A stretch of 64,000 nucleotides of DNA from Harmonia axyridis (taxonomy: Eukaryota; Arthropoda; Insecta; Coleoptera; Coccinellidae), in contig NC_059506.1 of NCBI RefSeq assembly GCF_914767665.1, positions 22,235,825-22,299,824 on the forward strand, written 5' to 3'. The position numbers were made by a program, and so were the translations under genes. Positions within the stretch are counted from its first letter, which is position 1. The number at the start of each line of letters is the position of its first letter. Below, one piece after another: positions 22,901 to 33,200 of this stretch. The notes under the pieces were generated by a model. That model worked only from the letters and a program-made list of their open reading frames with translations, searched no databases and was not told the DNA's origin.

Positions 22901-24587
22901 GACAGGTTCACAAAACCAAAGTTGATAAGAAAGTTCTCAAATGCATTTTGCGAATGAAAATTTTGAAATCGGTGATTGAATTTTTTTTAGCCCAAAAGTT
23001 AGCACAAAGATCCCTCTACCTTCGATAGATTCGGTGGTAACGAATTTCGATTTTTTCTGATATACAGTTCAGCAAGTGCAAATCTAACATTCACGAGATC
23101 TCAATTTTTCGAGGTACACAGGTTGGATTTGAATGATATTATATATCGGTCGTCGAATTGATATAGTATTTTGGTTAGACAAGGGGATTCGATTTTGTCT
23201 GAGTTATTCACGGCAGTTTTTGAGCGGAGAACATCTGCGACTCTAAACAGAAGCTTGAAGAATTAGTACAGGCCTCACTGAAAGTCGGTCTCCAAATAAA
23301 TGCAAGTAAAGCCCAAATGATGACAAACCGTGTACTGACACAAAACAACATCACATTGTTCTCATTCACTCTTCATAACAGAAGAGATACATTTAGGTAA
23401 ACAATTATAAAAATACCTTGGACATGAAATACAAGTTGAAAAGAACAATCAAACTCACGATACACATCATAGAATGAGTTTGGGTTGGGCAAATTATGGG
23501 AGATTTTTAAAAGCGATTCACCCATATGTCTAAAGAGAAAAGTACAAGAACTATACGTGCTACAACTAATAGCATACGGAGCAGAAACTCTGACACTAAC
23601 AAAAACCTTCCAGAATTGAAAAATTGTCTGAACGCCGGGAATTTAATTTGATACTAACAAAAACGTCAGCAGAAAAACTAAGACTAGTCAAGAAAGCCAT
23701 GGAGAGAGCCATGCTTGGGACCAACAGAAGAGATAGAATACCTACCTAACAGTGCCATCAGAATAAAAAAACATAATTGAACACATGGCTAGAATGTAGT
23801 GGAGATGGGTAGGTCATATAGATGGACCAGGAGAATATTGAAGTGGCGACTACAAAAGGGACAAGCGTAGCATAGACACACAACCAACATGGTGGATTGA
23901 TGATGTTAACAGAACTGCTGGGAACTGGATGAAGACGCCTCAGAACCGTAGGACGTAGAATAACCTGAAGGAGGTCTACGTCTACGCTACATGATGATGA
24001 CTGGTTAGGCCAGTGACTTATTAAGAGAAGCGGTAGACACCACTGATTTTTTATACTACTGAATTCATTAGAGATCCCGGGATGAAGCACCCCAATCCAT
24101 CTAACTTGGTTGGAAACACCTCACCAAAATAGCAAACCCCCGTTAGAAGAAGGCACCCTATCAGAAAATATTCGCAATAGGATTATCAGTTTTTCTGAAT
24201 CTACAGCGCTCATTGCTCAGTCACCAAGTTGGAATTCCCAGGATCTCCGAAGGGCGATTCGGATTGATTCATAATTGGTTCCATGAAAAATTCAGCTAGT
24301 GAAAAACTGGAAGGCAAAAATGGGTAACACATAGTATTTTTTGTTTGACTTACATTCTTGAATCCATTTTCTACAGCTCTGAATGACCCAAAAAGTCCAG
24401 CTGGCCCAACTCCAACTATAGCCAAGTCCGCCTTGACCCTCTCGCAGCAGAAGTCACGGTATAATTTTCCGCAATCACGAAATTTCAGTCTCCCCTGATG
24501 ATAAACAATGAGGTATTAATTGCTAATAGGTAATTTATTTGTATATGTACTTACTGTTAACCATGATTTCCCACAAAACATAAACAT
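10984..24587 (-). CDS. Dld-like: Dihydrolipoamide dehydrogenase-like flavoprotein, divergent paralogue
   Basis: Nine exons: 24587-24555, 24494-24354, 22039-21901, 19085-18841, 17469-17368, 15296-15075, 13905-13707, 11854-11721 and 11235-10984. Phases join to 488 codons, close to the normal E3 length. The N-terminus is short and Arg/Lys/Cys-rich, a possible mitochondrial presequence. In order come the FAD-binding loop IVGVGPAG (about residue 36), the redox disulfide GGNCISYGCIPTK, ATGS, the NAD-binding VIGAGIIGLE, AIGRMPYTE, YAVGD and the dimer domain with YTHPEVACVGK and HAHPTYAK. In E3 enzymes the last motif is HAHPTxxE, whose His-Glu pair is catalytic. Here Glu is Lys, and the C-terminus stops nine residues later. 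Disulfide and cofactor sites look intact, so a flavin fold is likely but normal lipoamide turnover is doubtful. The exon 6 donor (GTCTGT at 15074-15069) is weak. Introns hold mariner, foldback and retroelement debris. It may be a germline-type paralogue; that is inference. Confidence 0.88.
12038..12791. mobile_element. Foldback/MITE element, 754 bp, copy 2
   Basis: Same ends (CCGGGTTTTTCAC and complement), same TA flanks and same palindromic halves as the element at 8147-8903. It sits in intron 7 of the DLD-like gene. Confidence 0.9.
13007..13394. mobile_element. MITE with 28-bp terminal inverted repeats
   Basis: The left end contains CATGCAAAAAGCAAAA and the right end its reverse complement, each next to TTCTACATTC-like sequence. 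An internal palindrome TTTATTGCACTAGTGCAATAAA-like core is near 13070-13095. More GTGCAATAAA words continue to about 13500, so a second related piece may abut it. It is in intron 7 of the DLD-like gene. Confidence 0.7.
14023..14860. mobile_element. DNA-transposon derivative with CCGGTGCACAC termini
   Basis: At 14023-14067 two termini meet head to head (GTCGGATGTGTGCACCGGGC followed by its near complement). A matching terminus lies at 14833-14860, so an element of about 816 bp (14045-14860) abuts the end of another copy. Internal CGTATGTGTGCAC at about 14613 suggests nesting. It is in intron 6 of the DLD-like gene, and no transposase is visible. Confidence 0.65.
15600..15905. mobile_element. 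MITE-like repeat shared with 46.54-46.84 kb
   Basis: It contains GCGCCAAAATGG and CCATTTTGGAAGTCC as inverted ends of a short hairpin at about 15834-15895, preceded by an A/C-rich stretch with many CAAA/ACAA words. The same arrangement recurs at about 46540-46840. It lies in intron 5 of the DLD-like gene. Confidence 0.5.
16650..17105. mobile_element. Inverted-repeat element with GGCGCC-containing ends
   Basis: The left end reads AGCCAGGGCCGCTGCCAG then ACATTTTGGCGCCCCGG. The right end (17050-17105) has the inverse order TTGGCGCC, AAAATGTCCGG and CCAGTCCTGG. A related end is at about 42310-42390. It lies in intron 5 of the DLD-like gene. Confidence 0.6.
18180..18640. repeat. GACG-rich purine-biased tract
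   Basis: The word GACG, usually as AAGACG or AGACGA, occurs about 15 times in roughly 370 bp, without strict period. GC content and purine bias differ from the flanks. With 17880-18180 (which has a 90-codon plus-strand frame of no recognised family) it may be a solo LTR of an unrecognised retroelement, but I found no matching 5-bp target duplication. It lies in intron 4 of the DLD-like gene. Confidence 0.4.
19086..20612. other. Left part of intron 3 of the DLD-like gene
   Basis: About 19480-19640 resembles the degenerate dispersed family seen at 31-33 kb (GGAAATATTGxG words). Otherwise I see nothing that can be assigned. Confidence 0.4.
20613..21518 (-). mobile_element. Mariner-like element, internally deleted, copy 2
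   Basis: Inverted termini (AGGTGTTTTTTTTAGAGC on the left, its degenerate complement on the right) lie next to TA. On the minus strand the same junction as in copy 1 joins the first helix-turn-helix region to ILFSDEAHFWLNGY. The second and third catalytic regions (WFQQDGATCHTA and RSCDLTPLDYFLW) are joined without the 22-bp deletion of copy 1, with 36 residues between the second and third Asp. Other frameshifts break the frame (about 21150). About 30 bp are missing next to the 5' terminus compared with copy 1. It sits in intron 3 of the DLD-like gene. Confidence 0.9.
22200..22590 (+). mobile_element. Non-LTR retrotransposon ORF2 C-terminal fragment
   Basis: The frame ending at 22589 has HCRLRKHLMRMG, ENDECRFCGEEEETPDHLV and TEC, the Cys/His-containing tail found after RNase H in R1/Jockey-type ORF2. 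It is truncated at its left end and flanked by unrelated sequence. It is in intron 2 of the DLD-like gene. Confidence 0.75.
23150..23995 (+). mobile_element. RTE-like reverse transcriptase 3' fragment
   Basis: In shifting frames I read VRQGDSI (RT), VGLQINASKAQMMTN, KYLGHEIQVEKN, ELYVLQLIAYGAETLTLT, EKLRLVKKAMERAMLG, and finally a tail matching the end of RTE/endonuclease-RT elements (WWIDDVNRTAGNWMK, NLKEVYVYAT). Several frameshifts and stops are present. It is in intron 2 of the DLD-like gene. Confidence 0.75.
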
Positions 24588-25694
24588 GGTTGATATTGAA
24601 AAATGAGTTGAAAAACATTCTATACTAGTTGATTCATTGATTGACATGAGACGTCAATTGAAGTGATTTCTGAAGAAAACAGTTCATAGAATACAATGAA
24701 AATGAAATATTTTGTTGGCATGGTTGGCAACAATATCTGATATATTGAGCACAGATTATTCTATGAGTTTTTTTTAGTCAATTAATATTTTTAGGGTTGT
24801 ATAAAAAGTTCCTACCCTAGTGGACAAAGAAGAAAAAAATTCCTAAATTGAATGTATATAAAAAGCTGATTATTTGATTGATTTCAAGAAGAAGAAACAT
24901 GCTGGATCCGCAAACACTTAGTTATCAAGATACCTACAGGGTGTTAGAATTTGCCTCGTATCCAGGTCTTTCCTACTAGCTCTGCTTTTCTCAACGTACT
25001 TAGCTGAAATTTAGCAAAATAAAACTTTAAGGTTTACACCTTATTAGATGTCAAAAATTCGTAAAATGAATATAAAATTACAGGAGTTCCTAAGTTGGAA
25101 CTACAAACGAAAAAGAGGTGAATAGTCCGATTACATAAAAAAGAAGTTCTCGAATGCATTGGTTGAAAGAATGCTTCCTTTTTTAAATAGGTACAGATTG
25201 TTAAATTAAAAATATTTTCAAAGAGTTATTGCCATCGAATGTGCATTTCTCAAGATATCCAGCTGAAATTTGCTGGTATACATACGGCTAGTTTCATTCG
25301 TACAAAAATTCAAACTTTAACACCCTGTATGTCGAAAGGAAGCGTTTTCAGGCCCATATTTACAAGACTTATTTTTAAAGTATCATCCAGGTAATTACTT
25401 CTCGTCGTTCGTTTTGTTGTATTATCATCAAGTATCATTTTTTATTAGTTTTTCTATGTTTGACTTGTTTTCTTTTCTGAATGTAAATTTTGATCATAAA
25501 AATAAATATGATTATTATTATTATATCAAAAGTAGCATATTACAAAATCTTACTTTACATCTAATTTTAATCTGTTGAATAATAAATAACATGTGATTAA
25601 ACCTGGCTTCTGAAAATCTTTCCAAAAAATACTTGTAGTAATTTCAGAAAAAAAATCAGTTAAATGCAATTTCGTTGTTTGAAACCAAAATGTC
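24588..25694. other. Intergenic, upstream of the DLD-like gene
   Basis: The first several hundred bases should hold the DLD-like promoter, but I see no clear TATA or initiator. At 24900-25140 there are pieces of the dispersed family described at 31-33 kb (GGATCCGCAAACACTTAG and GTTCCTAAGTTGGAACTAC), and CACCCTGTATGTCGAAAGG is at about 25322. Confidence 0.45.
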
Positions 25695-25766
25695 TGCGAT
25701 GGCCGGGAATCGAACCCGGATCAACTGCTTGGAAGGCAACTATGCTGACCATTACACCACCATCGC
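25695..25766 (-). tRNA. tRNA-Gly (TCC), copy 1
   Basis: On the minus strand a 72-nt cloverleaf starts GCGATGGTGGTGTAATGG, with anticodon loop CTTCCAA (anticodon TCC), T arm GGTTCGATTCC, and acceptor closing CCATCGC plus A. A T-run (from AAAA at 25687-25690) follows as a pol III terminator. It is identical in sequence to the second copy. Confidence 0.95.
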
Positions 25767-25839
25767 ACGTTGGTTCTAGAGCATTACAAGCCCGTTAGTC
25801 AATTCGATTTATTAACCGGAAAATGATAAAAAAAAGTAT

Positions 25840-25911
25840 TGCGATGGCCGGGAATCGAACCCGGATCAACTGCTTGGAAGGCAACTATGCTGACCATTAC
25901 ACCACCATCGC
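25840..25911 (-). tRNA. tRNA-Gly (TCC), copy 2
   Basis: Identical 72-nt gene about 145 bp from copy 1 in the same orientation. It is followed on its own strand by a T8 terminator (A8 at 25829-25836). The spacers on its two sides are similar to each other, showing tandem duplication. Confidence 0.95.
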
Positions 25912-26010
25912 ACATTGCTTCGACAGCATTATAAATCCCTCAGTCTATCAGCAACTACATTAGCTGGAAAATGGGGAAATTATTCAAAAAAAGTAACAAT
26001 GCGATGGCAA
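25912..26010 (-). pseudogene. Third tandem unit: spacer plus tRNA-Gly stub
   Basis: The spacer resembles that between copies 1 and 2 (AGCATTA, GGAAAATG, AAAAAAAGTA). It leads to TGCGATGGC at 26000-26008, the outermost bases of the tRNA 3' end, after which the sequence diverges. This looks like the residue of a third unit. Confidence 0.6.
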
Positions 26011-28911
26011 ATGGCAATTTTGTTTTCAACTTTTCATATTATATTTTATTACTATACGTATATAGGGTCATTACTATACGTATACAGGGTCAGTCTTAAA
26101 GGCGTACATTAAATTCAGCCATAGATTCCTCCCCTTTTTCATTTACCTAGGTACCATTTTTCCAGATTCGGCAAGATGAAAACTTACAAATGCAAAAAAT
26201 TTTGTTTCAGCTTTCACTTGATCATTCAGAATTAAATGAAATTTAGTGTGAATTTTATTATAACCGGGAGAATTTTATTATAACCGGGAGACATATTCTT
26301 CAATTATAATTTTTTTCTACATGCCATGGTTTTAAAGTTATAACCTCGCAGATAAATAAAACTATAAGAAGGTACAGAAATCAATTGGAAATAATCCAAA
26401 GTCACCCTTTAAGAGCTTAATCATTTTAAAAAACAAAATTATTTCCATCGTTTTTCGCAAAACGCATTATTGTTGAAGATATTCAAAGTTGAAATCAGTG
26501 AAAAATTCGGCAAATCAAATTTTAATCAGCAAGGAAATGCCTTCAACACAGCTAAGGCTATGTTGTCGCCTTTTTTGTGTATAATTAAACTCAGACCATT
26601 TTCCCTTTTTACGAAAGACATGCACACCAAGATTCTTTCGATGACAAATTCTATATACAGGGTAATTCACCGCGATGACCTATTAGAATATTTATGATAA
26701 AATTGTGCTGAAAATCTGCATATTGGGGTTTAAGTCAATGATCTTCCTCCCTAAAATATTTTCAAACCTCAACAAATCCGGTTATAGCGGAAAGAGACTA
26801 CTACTTTCTTATAACAAATGGCGCACCCAGTTTATTATATTACACTATTAGACAGCCGAGTAGACAGCTTATTTGATGACAATTTCAGTAATATGGCATG
26901 ACATGGGTATAAACTCAACGATTCATGAGTTAATGAGATTATTATGAAAAAAAAATGGTTGCGATGAGGACCCACATTTTTTTGAGTATTTCTGAAGACA
27001 ATTCGAGAAAACCTGTTACAATTTCGTTTTTGCGCCAATATGTGATATTATAAGACTGTTTACGGTTTGGACAAAATATGTACATGTGTTTATGAGTTCA
27101 TGAACTTGGACAACTCAAATTCATCAAAACTTACCTAAGATTTTCAAATTACAACCTATTTATATAGTTTTACTATTTCAGTCAATTCTACGTATAAAAA
27201 GAAGGTGGTTACTTATGCAAACCCTATACCTAAAATGAAAACTTCAAGATCATCGAGGAAAAATAAGAACTAAGGAGTAGGTTGTCAGTGACTTACGCAA
27301 AACAAAAACTAAAAGTCGATGTTTTCATAACTGAATTTGACGATTCATGAATTGTAATTAGTTAATCGTAATTGAAAATTTTATTAGTTGATGAATTCTC
27401 ATCAACAATTCCAACGAACAATAAATTACAATTCATGTTATGATAAATTTAGTTATCGAAACATCGACTTATAGTTTCTTTCTATGTTCTATGAAGTCAC
27501 AGACTACACCACTCAGTCATAAATTTTTCCTTAGTTCATGCTTTTTCTCGGTAACTCTTGAAGTTTTAATTTTATGTAGGTTTCCTCTTTTTAAAATTTG
27601 TATCTTTTTAAGGACAAAGCCAAAGTCATTCAACCAAATGCAGAAATAAATTTATATCTGTCAAGTCCCGGTTCAGTTTTATAAGAAAATAAAAAAAATA
27701 TATCTGAATTAACGATCTCAATTGTAAAATTTGTAGATATACATATAGACCTCAATAATTTAAATATTGCATCTATGTAGTACAATAAATGCTCATCTCA
27801 TCAGAGGTTCCTCAATAAAGGTAATTGGGTACGTGCTCAACTTCTTCTACCAAGTCTATAGTCTAGTTCTGAATAATACGTGAATCAGAATGAAAAAGTT
27901 GGAATAAAGATTAGCAATATTTATATTTTTTGTTGCAACAACTGGTTAGCGAATAAATGGCATGCGGTATGCAAAAGTAGTAGGTGGTTATGGTCAAGGC
28001 GTACTTGACAGAGAGAACGTTACGAAAGCCACTGAGTTGATAAAGCAGCCCTTTGACTACACGACTTGTGTGATAAATAAAAGCTGAAATAATTGCTCGC
28101 TTATCCATGATTTTTTATTCAACGCAGCAGATACCTATTCTTCTTCCAGAAATTAGTATTATTCATTTCAATCATCTCGATAGTCTCCTGATTTTATAAT
28201 TTTCAGTTTGTTTGGAATTTTTTCCATGTTTTGATAGTTCTGCTGTTCGAAGAAAAATCTAACAAATCAAAGATGAAAGTCCTGCTGTTCTAGAGTCAAT
28301 ATGCTCATGAATTTCCATTCAGAAAAAATGAAGGAAGTGGGATATTGATCTAAAATGAAATTAAAATACTTTTGATAGAATTAAGGAGAACCATAAAATT
28401 AAATTGAATAATAATAATATATTTATTGAACCTTTACAACAATTTTATGGGCGAAGTCCCAACAAGAATATCAAAAGTATGAACAAATTATTATGCAACA
28501 AATCTAACAGAAAAAAAAATTAAGAATGGTTATACCTACAGGGTTCATAATTATCGAATTCTAATCAGAATGCTATTCTGAGAACACTTCAAATCTGAAA
28601 ATTGGTATTACAGCATCAATAAATAAAAAAATAAGTAAAAATAATTTGTAGAGAACTTATGCACAACAATTTTAAAGTTCCACAATACAAACGACTCTGG
28701 AGAACTATTAACTTCAGATTATAAAAAATTGGAGAAATCGACATTATAGTTTCGGGATATTTCTTTATTATAATTTCTTCGAAGAAATAAAGTGTATAAT
28801 TAATCATTATACAGGGTGGACGACTATTGAGTACCAATTAAAAATATCTAGAGAAGAACATAGATTTGACTTATGAAAATTTGACTTATATTATTATTTA
28901 TGGTTCTACCT
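26011..28911. other. Intergenic, no gene recognised
   Basis: Small duplications occur at 26047-26095 (TATACGTATA blocks) and 26260-26290 (20-bp direct repeat GAATTTTATTATAACCGGGA). About 28400-28470 read on the minus strand resembles the 3' end of a CR1-like element (GGGACTTCGCCC then AATAAA and ATT repeats). A 41-codon plus-strand frame at 27964-28086 has no recognised family. Confidence 0.45.
27288..27500. mobile_element. MITE with GTGACTT ends
   Basis: The left end (GTGACTTACGC, later AAGTCGATGTTTTCATAACT) and the right end are reverse complements with small differences over about 50 bp. The middle is a short AT-rich loop. No coding capacity. Confidence 0.75.
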
Positions 28912-29037
28912 GCAATGTGGATCTATGAGCAATATGGATCTATCGGCAATGTTTATCTATGGGCAATGTGGATCTATGGGCAATATAAAATGCAGATCTA
29001 CCGGAAATGTGGATCTACTTACAAGGTAGATATATGG
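28912..29037 (+). repeat. 17-bp minisatellite, about 7 units
   Basis: Units of the form GCAATGTGGATCTATGG recur in register. One unit carries a 7-bp insertion and the last two are diverged. Confidence 0.85.
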
Positions 29038-29934
29038 GCGTAACAGTTACATGTTAAATAATTGATCATTCCTAGAGGGTATCATCACCAATAAACCCTG
29101 AAACTGAATAATTACATTCACCCAACAAGATTTTCATTATTGTTCTTCTAAAATAATTATTTACTAACAATTTCTAAGAATTTGCTAAATGATTGAAAAG
29201 CTCTGGTAAGCAGGCAAACGCTCATAACTTGATGTTCTGTGATTTGACAAATTCAGAATGTTTGTGTTTCTAGTGTTTTAACTATAAAAAGTCAGAAAGA
29301 TTTGTGAATTTATTTCAATAAACACCTGAAAATATAAACGGTTTTTTTTCTGGCAAATTCAAAATGTGTTCAATTCAGATGAGCCTCCCCATATTAAAAT
29401 ATTTTACGATAAGTGAGGGTAACATAAACAATAATACACATCCCTGAGAGATTGGAGTACAACGCTGTTCACGGTAGCTTCATTATAATTAGTGAGTTTG
29501 TGATGGTGTTATCTTGATACACTAAGGGTGAACTGAGTTAGAACTTCAACTGAAGATGACTGAGTTGTCATAATCGGAAACTACAGGTCACTCAAGTAAC
29601 TTCATTAAGCTGTAGCTTCTGAACTTAGTTGTCGAAACGTGCGTGAAACGCTAATTAAAAAAATTCTGTGCGCAAGATTGTGGTTACTTTCAAGCTTTCG
29701 AATTTAGTATCAAGTCCACAGAAAACTTTTCCATAACAAGGTAATTGATGTGTTGCTTACAATTCTATATAATGTTTTTGTTTCATGGACTTTTTCTCGC
29801 GTCTCTGAATTTTTCATGTGCTTCGTACTGTCGACAAATACTCAATCCACCAAAATTTGATACAATTGTTGATTCAGATTAAATGCTAAGAAATTTTCAA
29901 TGCTTGTCTTATGCTACCTGGTGTTCGAGGTAAG
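29038..29934. other. Intergenic
   Basis: I see no gene. The segment at about 29360-29410 (CAGATGAGCCTCCCCATATT) recurs at about 35750-35790, so it is part of a repeat. Confidence 0.4.
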
Positions 29935-30146
29935 TCTCGTCACGTGTGGGAACTTTAGGGACTTTATCAATTCGTTGTTTACATAGCGCCGTGTGCCCGG
30001 TCCCTTAGCCTCTGGGCGTGGACTTCTCAGGAGACGGGGCCCCAGCTCAATTCCAGATTCAGTCTCCCATTTGATGTCGGGATGAGCAAACATATAATTC
30101 TCGTACCGGTGAGACTTCGGTCACGTGTTATTGCGTAGACGTCAAA
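29935..30146 (+). promoter_or_regulatory. GC-rich promoter/5' UTR-like island
   Basis: This is an island of clearly higher GC and CpG content than its surroundings. It has two TCACGTG E-box words (about 29939 and 30121). Two short upstream frames occur, at 30074 (3 codons) and 30082-30138 (18 codons plus stop), just before the ATG at 30147. A donor-like CCGGTGAGA is at about 30105, so a 5' UTR exon could end there. Promoter function is inferred from composition and the following frame. Confidence 0.4.
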
Positions 30147-30231
30147 ATGACAATAGGGACTCGTTCTAGTGCCATATGGATCTTTGGTTTTTTGACGGTT
30201 TTGTGGTGCGGTGACAGTGTGTCGGCACAAG
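30147..30231 (+). CDS. Possible first coding exon with signal peptide
   Basis: The ATG at 30147 has an insect-like CAAAATG context. It opens a frame MTIGTRSSAIWIFGF... with a hydrophobic core (about residues 9-20) and a small-residue cleavage region (SVSAQG), as in a secretory signal peptide. The exon would end at the donor GGTGGGAGG in phase 1. No downstream exon is secure: a phase-compatible acceptor at about 36615 (GCTAG/GTGGAAACTGGGG) is only a weak candidate. The gene, if real, has a very long first intron to the right. I do not recognise the protein. Confidence 0.35.
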
Positions 30232-33200
30232 GTGGGAGGAGTGTTATTATTTATGTCTTTCTGTTTTTATATTTTATTTTTCGCGCTTTTATTTATGAAA
30301 TTTTTTCTAACCTATGTTGATATACATATAGTACATTCCTATAAAATTTGGTTTTATATGTGAGAAATGGATGGCATTTGCTTTTACTTCATGGAAAACA
30401 AATAATAAATATACAAAATGTTATATCGATTACAAAAAACTCGAGAAAAAACTCGAGACAACGTTCAATGGAAGTTATACGAAAATACACAACCTGATGA
30501 AAAACAGTGTTTTTACTGAAACTAGGTATTACTATTATTATACATTATAAGACTTAAGGATCACCTAGGTATATAACTCACAGAACCTAAATGAATTACT
30601 ATTGTTCATTCATTAAAACAAGCTAGGTATTACAGATCTGTCCGATATCAATTTTTTCAGATTTTTGATTGGAAAATGTCCTCAGCATACTGGTAGTAGT
30701 AGTAGTAGTTTGCTTGTATCACTTCTGAAGTCATCGTTTTTTTGGCTAAAATATAACGATTCATTCTGAAAATATTCAACCTCAAATTTGAATTAATTGT
30801 TATAAAAATAGGTAATTGAAGATTATAATTCTAGGTTAAACATGAAGTGAGAAAATCATAATTCCTAATAATAACCACCACGATAACCACTGATTTCATC
30901 GATGATCCATTTAGTTCATTCGAATCGAAAATTCTTCACTCAGATTTATTATTCCTATGAAATTTATTAAATATGTAAGAATTTCTTGCTAAAAAAACAT
31001 TCTGTGTCGCAAAAAAAAAACTAGAAAAATTAATTCCGTTTTCATGTTTACAATAAAACTTTATGATCATCCTCGTACCTTTCTTAGTCCACTCGACATC
31101 TCCACATTTTGATTTTGTCGTCATGGAAATATTAGCTAATTTTTTTCGATATTCTTCCTCAATTAAGTACAAACTCATGCAAAGCTTGAAATGGTTATTG
31201 TATAGAGTGTGTTCCTAATTTGTAGGTACAAAAGATAATGAGAGATTCCTCAGATAATTTTGAGAAAAAAGTCCTATAAACATAAATCCACAAACGCTTT
31301 TTTTTCGAGATACAGTGAGTTAAATTTTGATTTTTTTTTGAGTTTTTTCTGATAGCATCTGCACTTTGAAGATCTTCAACTGAAATTTGGCCTTGAATTT
31401 GGCATAGATACTGCAAAGTACAGTTTACATCACGTGATATACCAATTTCAAATTCAAATGTACAGGGTAATATTTTTTTCTGGAGTAGTAGCCGATTTTT
31501 TCTCTATAATTTTTTTTATAGGACCACTAGTAGTTTGAAGAAATTTAAAAAGAAAATCTGGTAAAGTACTACACTTTTTGATTTCTTATAGTTTTGTCGT
31601 ATCTGCTGAAGATTTCGTGAAAAAAATCAAACACTTTTCTCGAAATCCTCAGAAAAATCCAAGTTACCTCAAAAGTTCAGTTGATCATTAATTTTGGTGT
31701 TTATTTTGGCGATCTTAAGAACGGTTCATTCGATTAACTAGTATCATCGTTTGAAAAGAAACATCCTGTATATCGAGAACGAAGTGTTTCGGGCCAATGT
31801 TTATAGGAATGTTTCTCGGAATTTTTCGTCCTAAAATTAATTATCCAAAGAATTTTTATTTGTACCTCCAATTTAGGAGCAACCTGTATTATACAGAGAA
31901 TTTCAACCTGATTGGATCTCTTATCCAGGAAATATTTATTTATTTTTTCCTAAATCCCCCTCAGATTTTCTATGGTTCTGATTTTGTGATCTGTTTGAAA
32001 ATTCGCACGGTATTTCGTATCAACACCAAAACTACGTCGATTTTGTGGAAATATTGAGGAATATTCTTTCGATATTCATCTTGAAGTTTCCATGATTCTT
32101 GTTACGCTATCAACATAAAATTCCAAGAGAAACTTTAAATTGTTTATTCTATGTATGCAGGAAAATTCTCGATATATGACAGAATATTTAATCACGGAAA
32201 TATTCAGTATCAATACAGAATATTCCCTCGAGTATTCCTAGATTGAAAGTACAAAGGAAAATGAGTGATTCCTTGGATAATTTTGAGAAAAATGTTCTAT
32301 GAACTATGCCTTGCAAACGTTTTGTTATCGAGAAACAGGGTGTTTCTTGTAGTCCTACTTTTTTGTGGTGATTATACCACTTTATCGAATCTTTATTCAT
32401 CATCGCTACAGAATAGCTAAATATGTACCAATACTTAATATTAATCGAGATATTATTTTATTCATGACATCTTACTAACAGGATAATTTGGATCTTCCTA
32501 AGGATTACTAGAAAATTGTTTGAAATGTATTTCCCGAAATCTGTAAAAAAAAGGCAAAAAAAAATTAGTTTTCACATTTTTCCAAACTACTAGTGGGTAA
32601 ATCAAAAAAAAGTTCTGGAGTGTTCCAGAAAGAATATCATCCTGTAGATGAGCATTCGAAATTAATGCCAATTTCGATAGTACCAAAACTTAATTTATTC
32701 ATCATGGCTCACTAACTAGATCTTTATAATACTCGTAATTTGTAATTTCCTGAAGATTACTCTAGGAATTACTCTCGGAATTACTAGAGAATTGTTTGGA
32801 ATTTCTATCTCGAAATCAGTAGCAGATACGACAAATCTACAAGACACCAAAAAGTGTAGTATTCGGACAAAAGTTTCTCTTTACATTCTTCAAAACTACC
32901 AGAGGTTACCAAAAAAAAGTTCTGGATGAAACAAGAGGCTACTGTTGATTTGCATTTAAAATTATCTTATCACATGATGAACACTTCGAATTGGAATATA
33001 TCTTTGCCGAATTTAAGTTGAATATCTTGTGAAAGAAAGGTGCTATGAGATAAAAACTTGAAAAAAAATCAAACTTCAACACCCTGTATCTCGAAAACAA
33101 TGTATTTGCGGGACAATGTTTATGGAATTTTTTTATTGAAATAAATAATAATGATAGTTTATTCTGAAATACACTATAAACGTTCCACACGGAGGTATGA

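Noticed and set aside
27964..28086. Short 41-codon plus-strand frame
   Set aside because: Reasonable codon look but no family, start context or splice partner.
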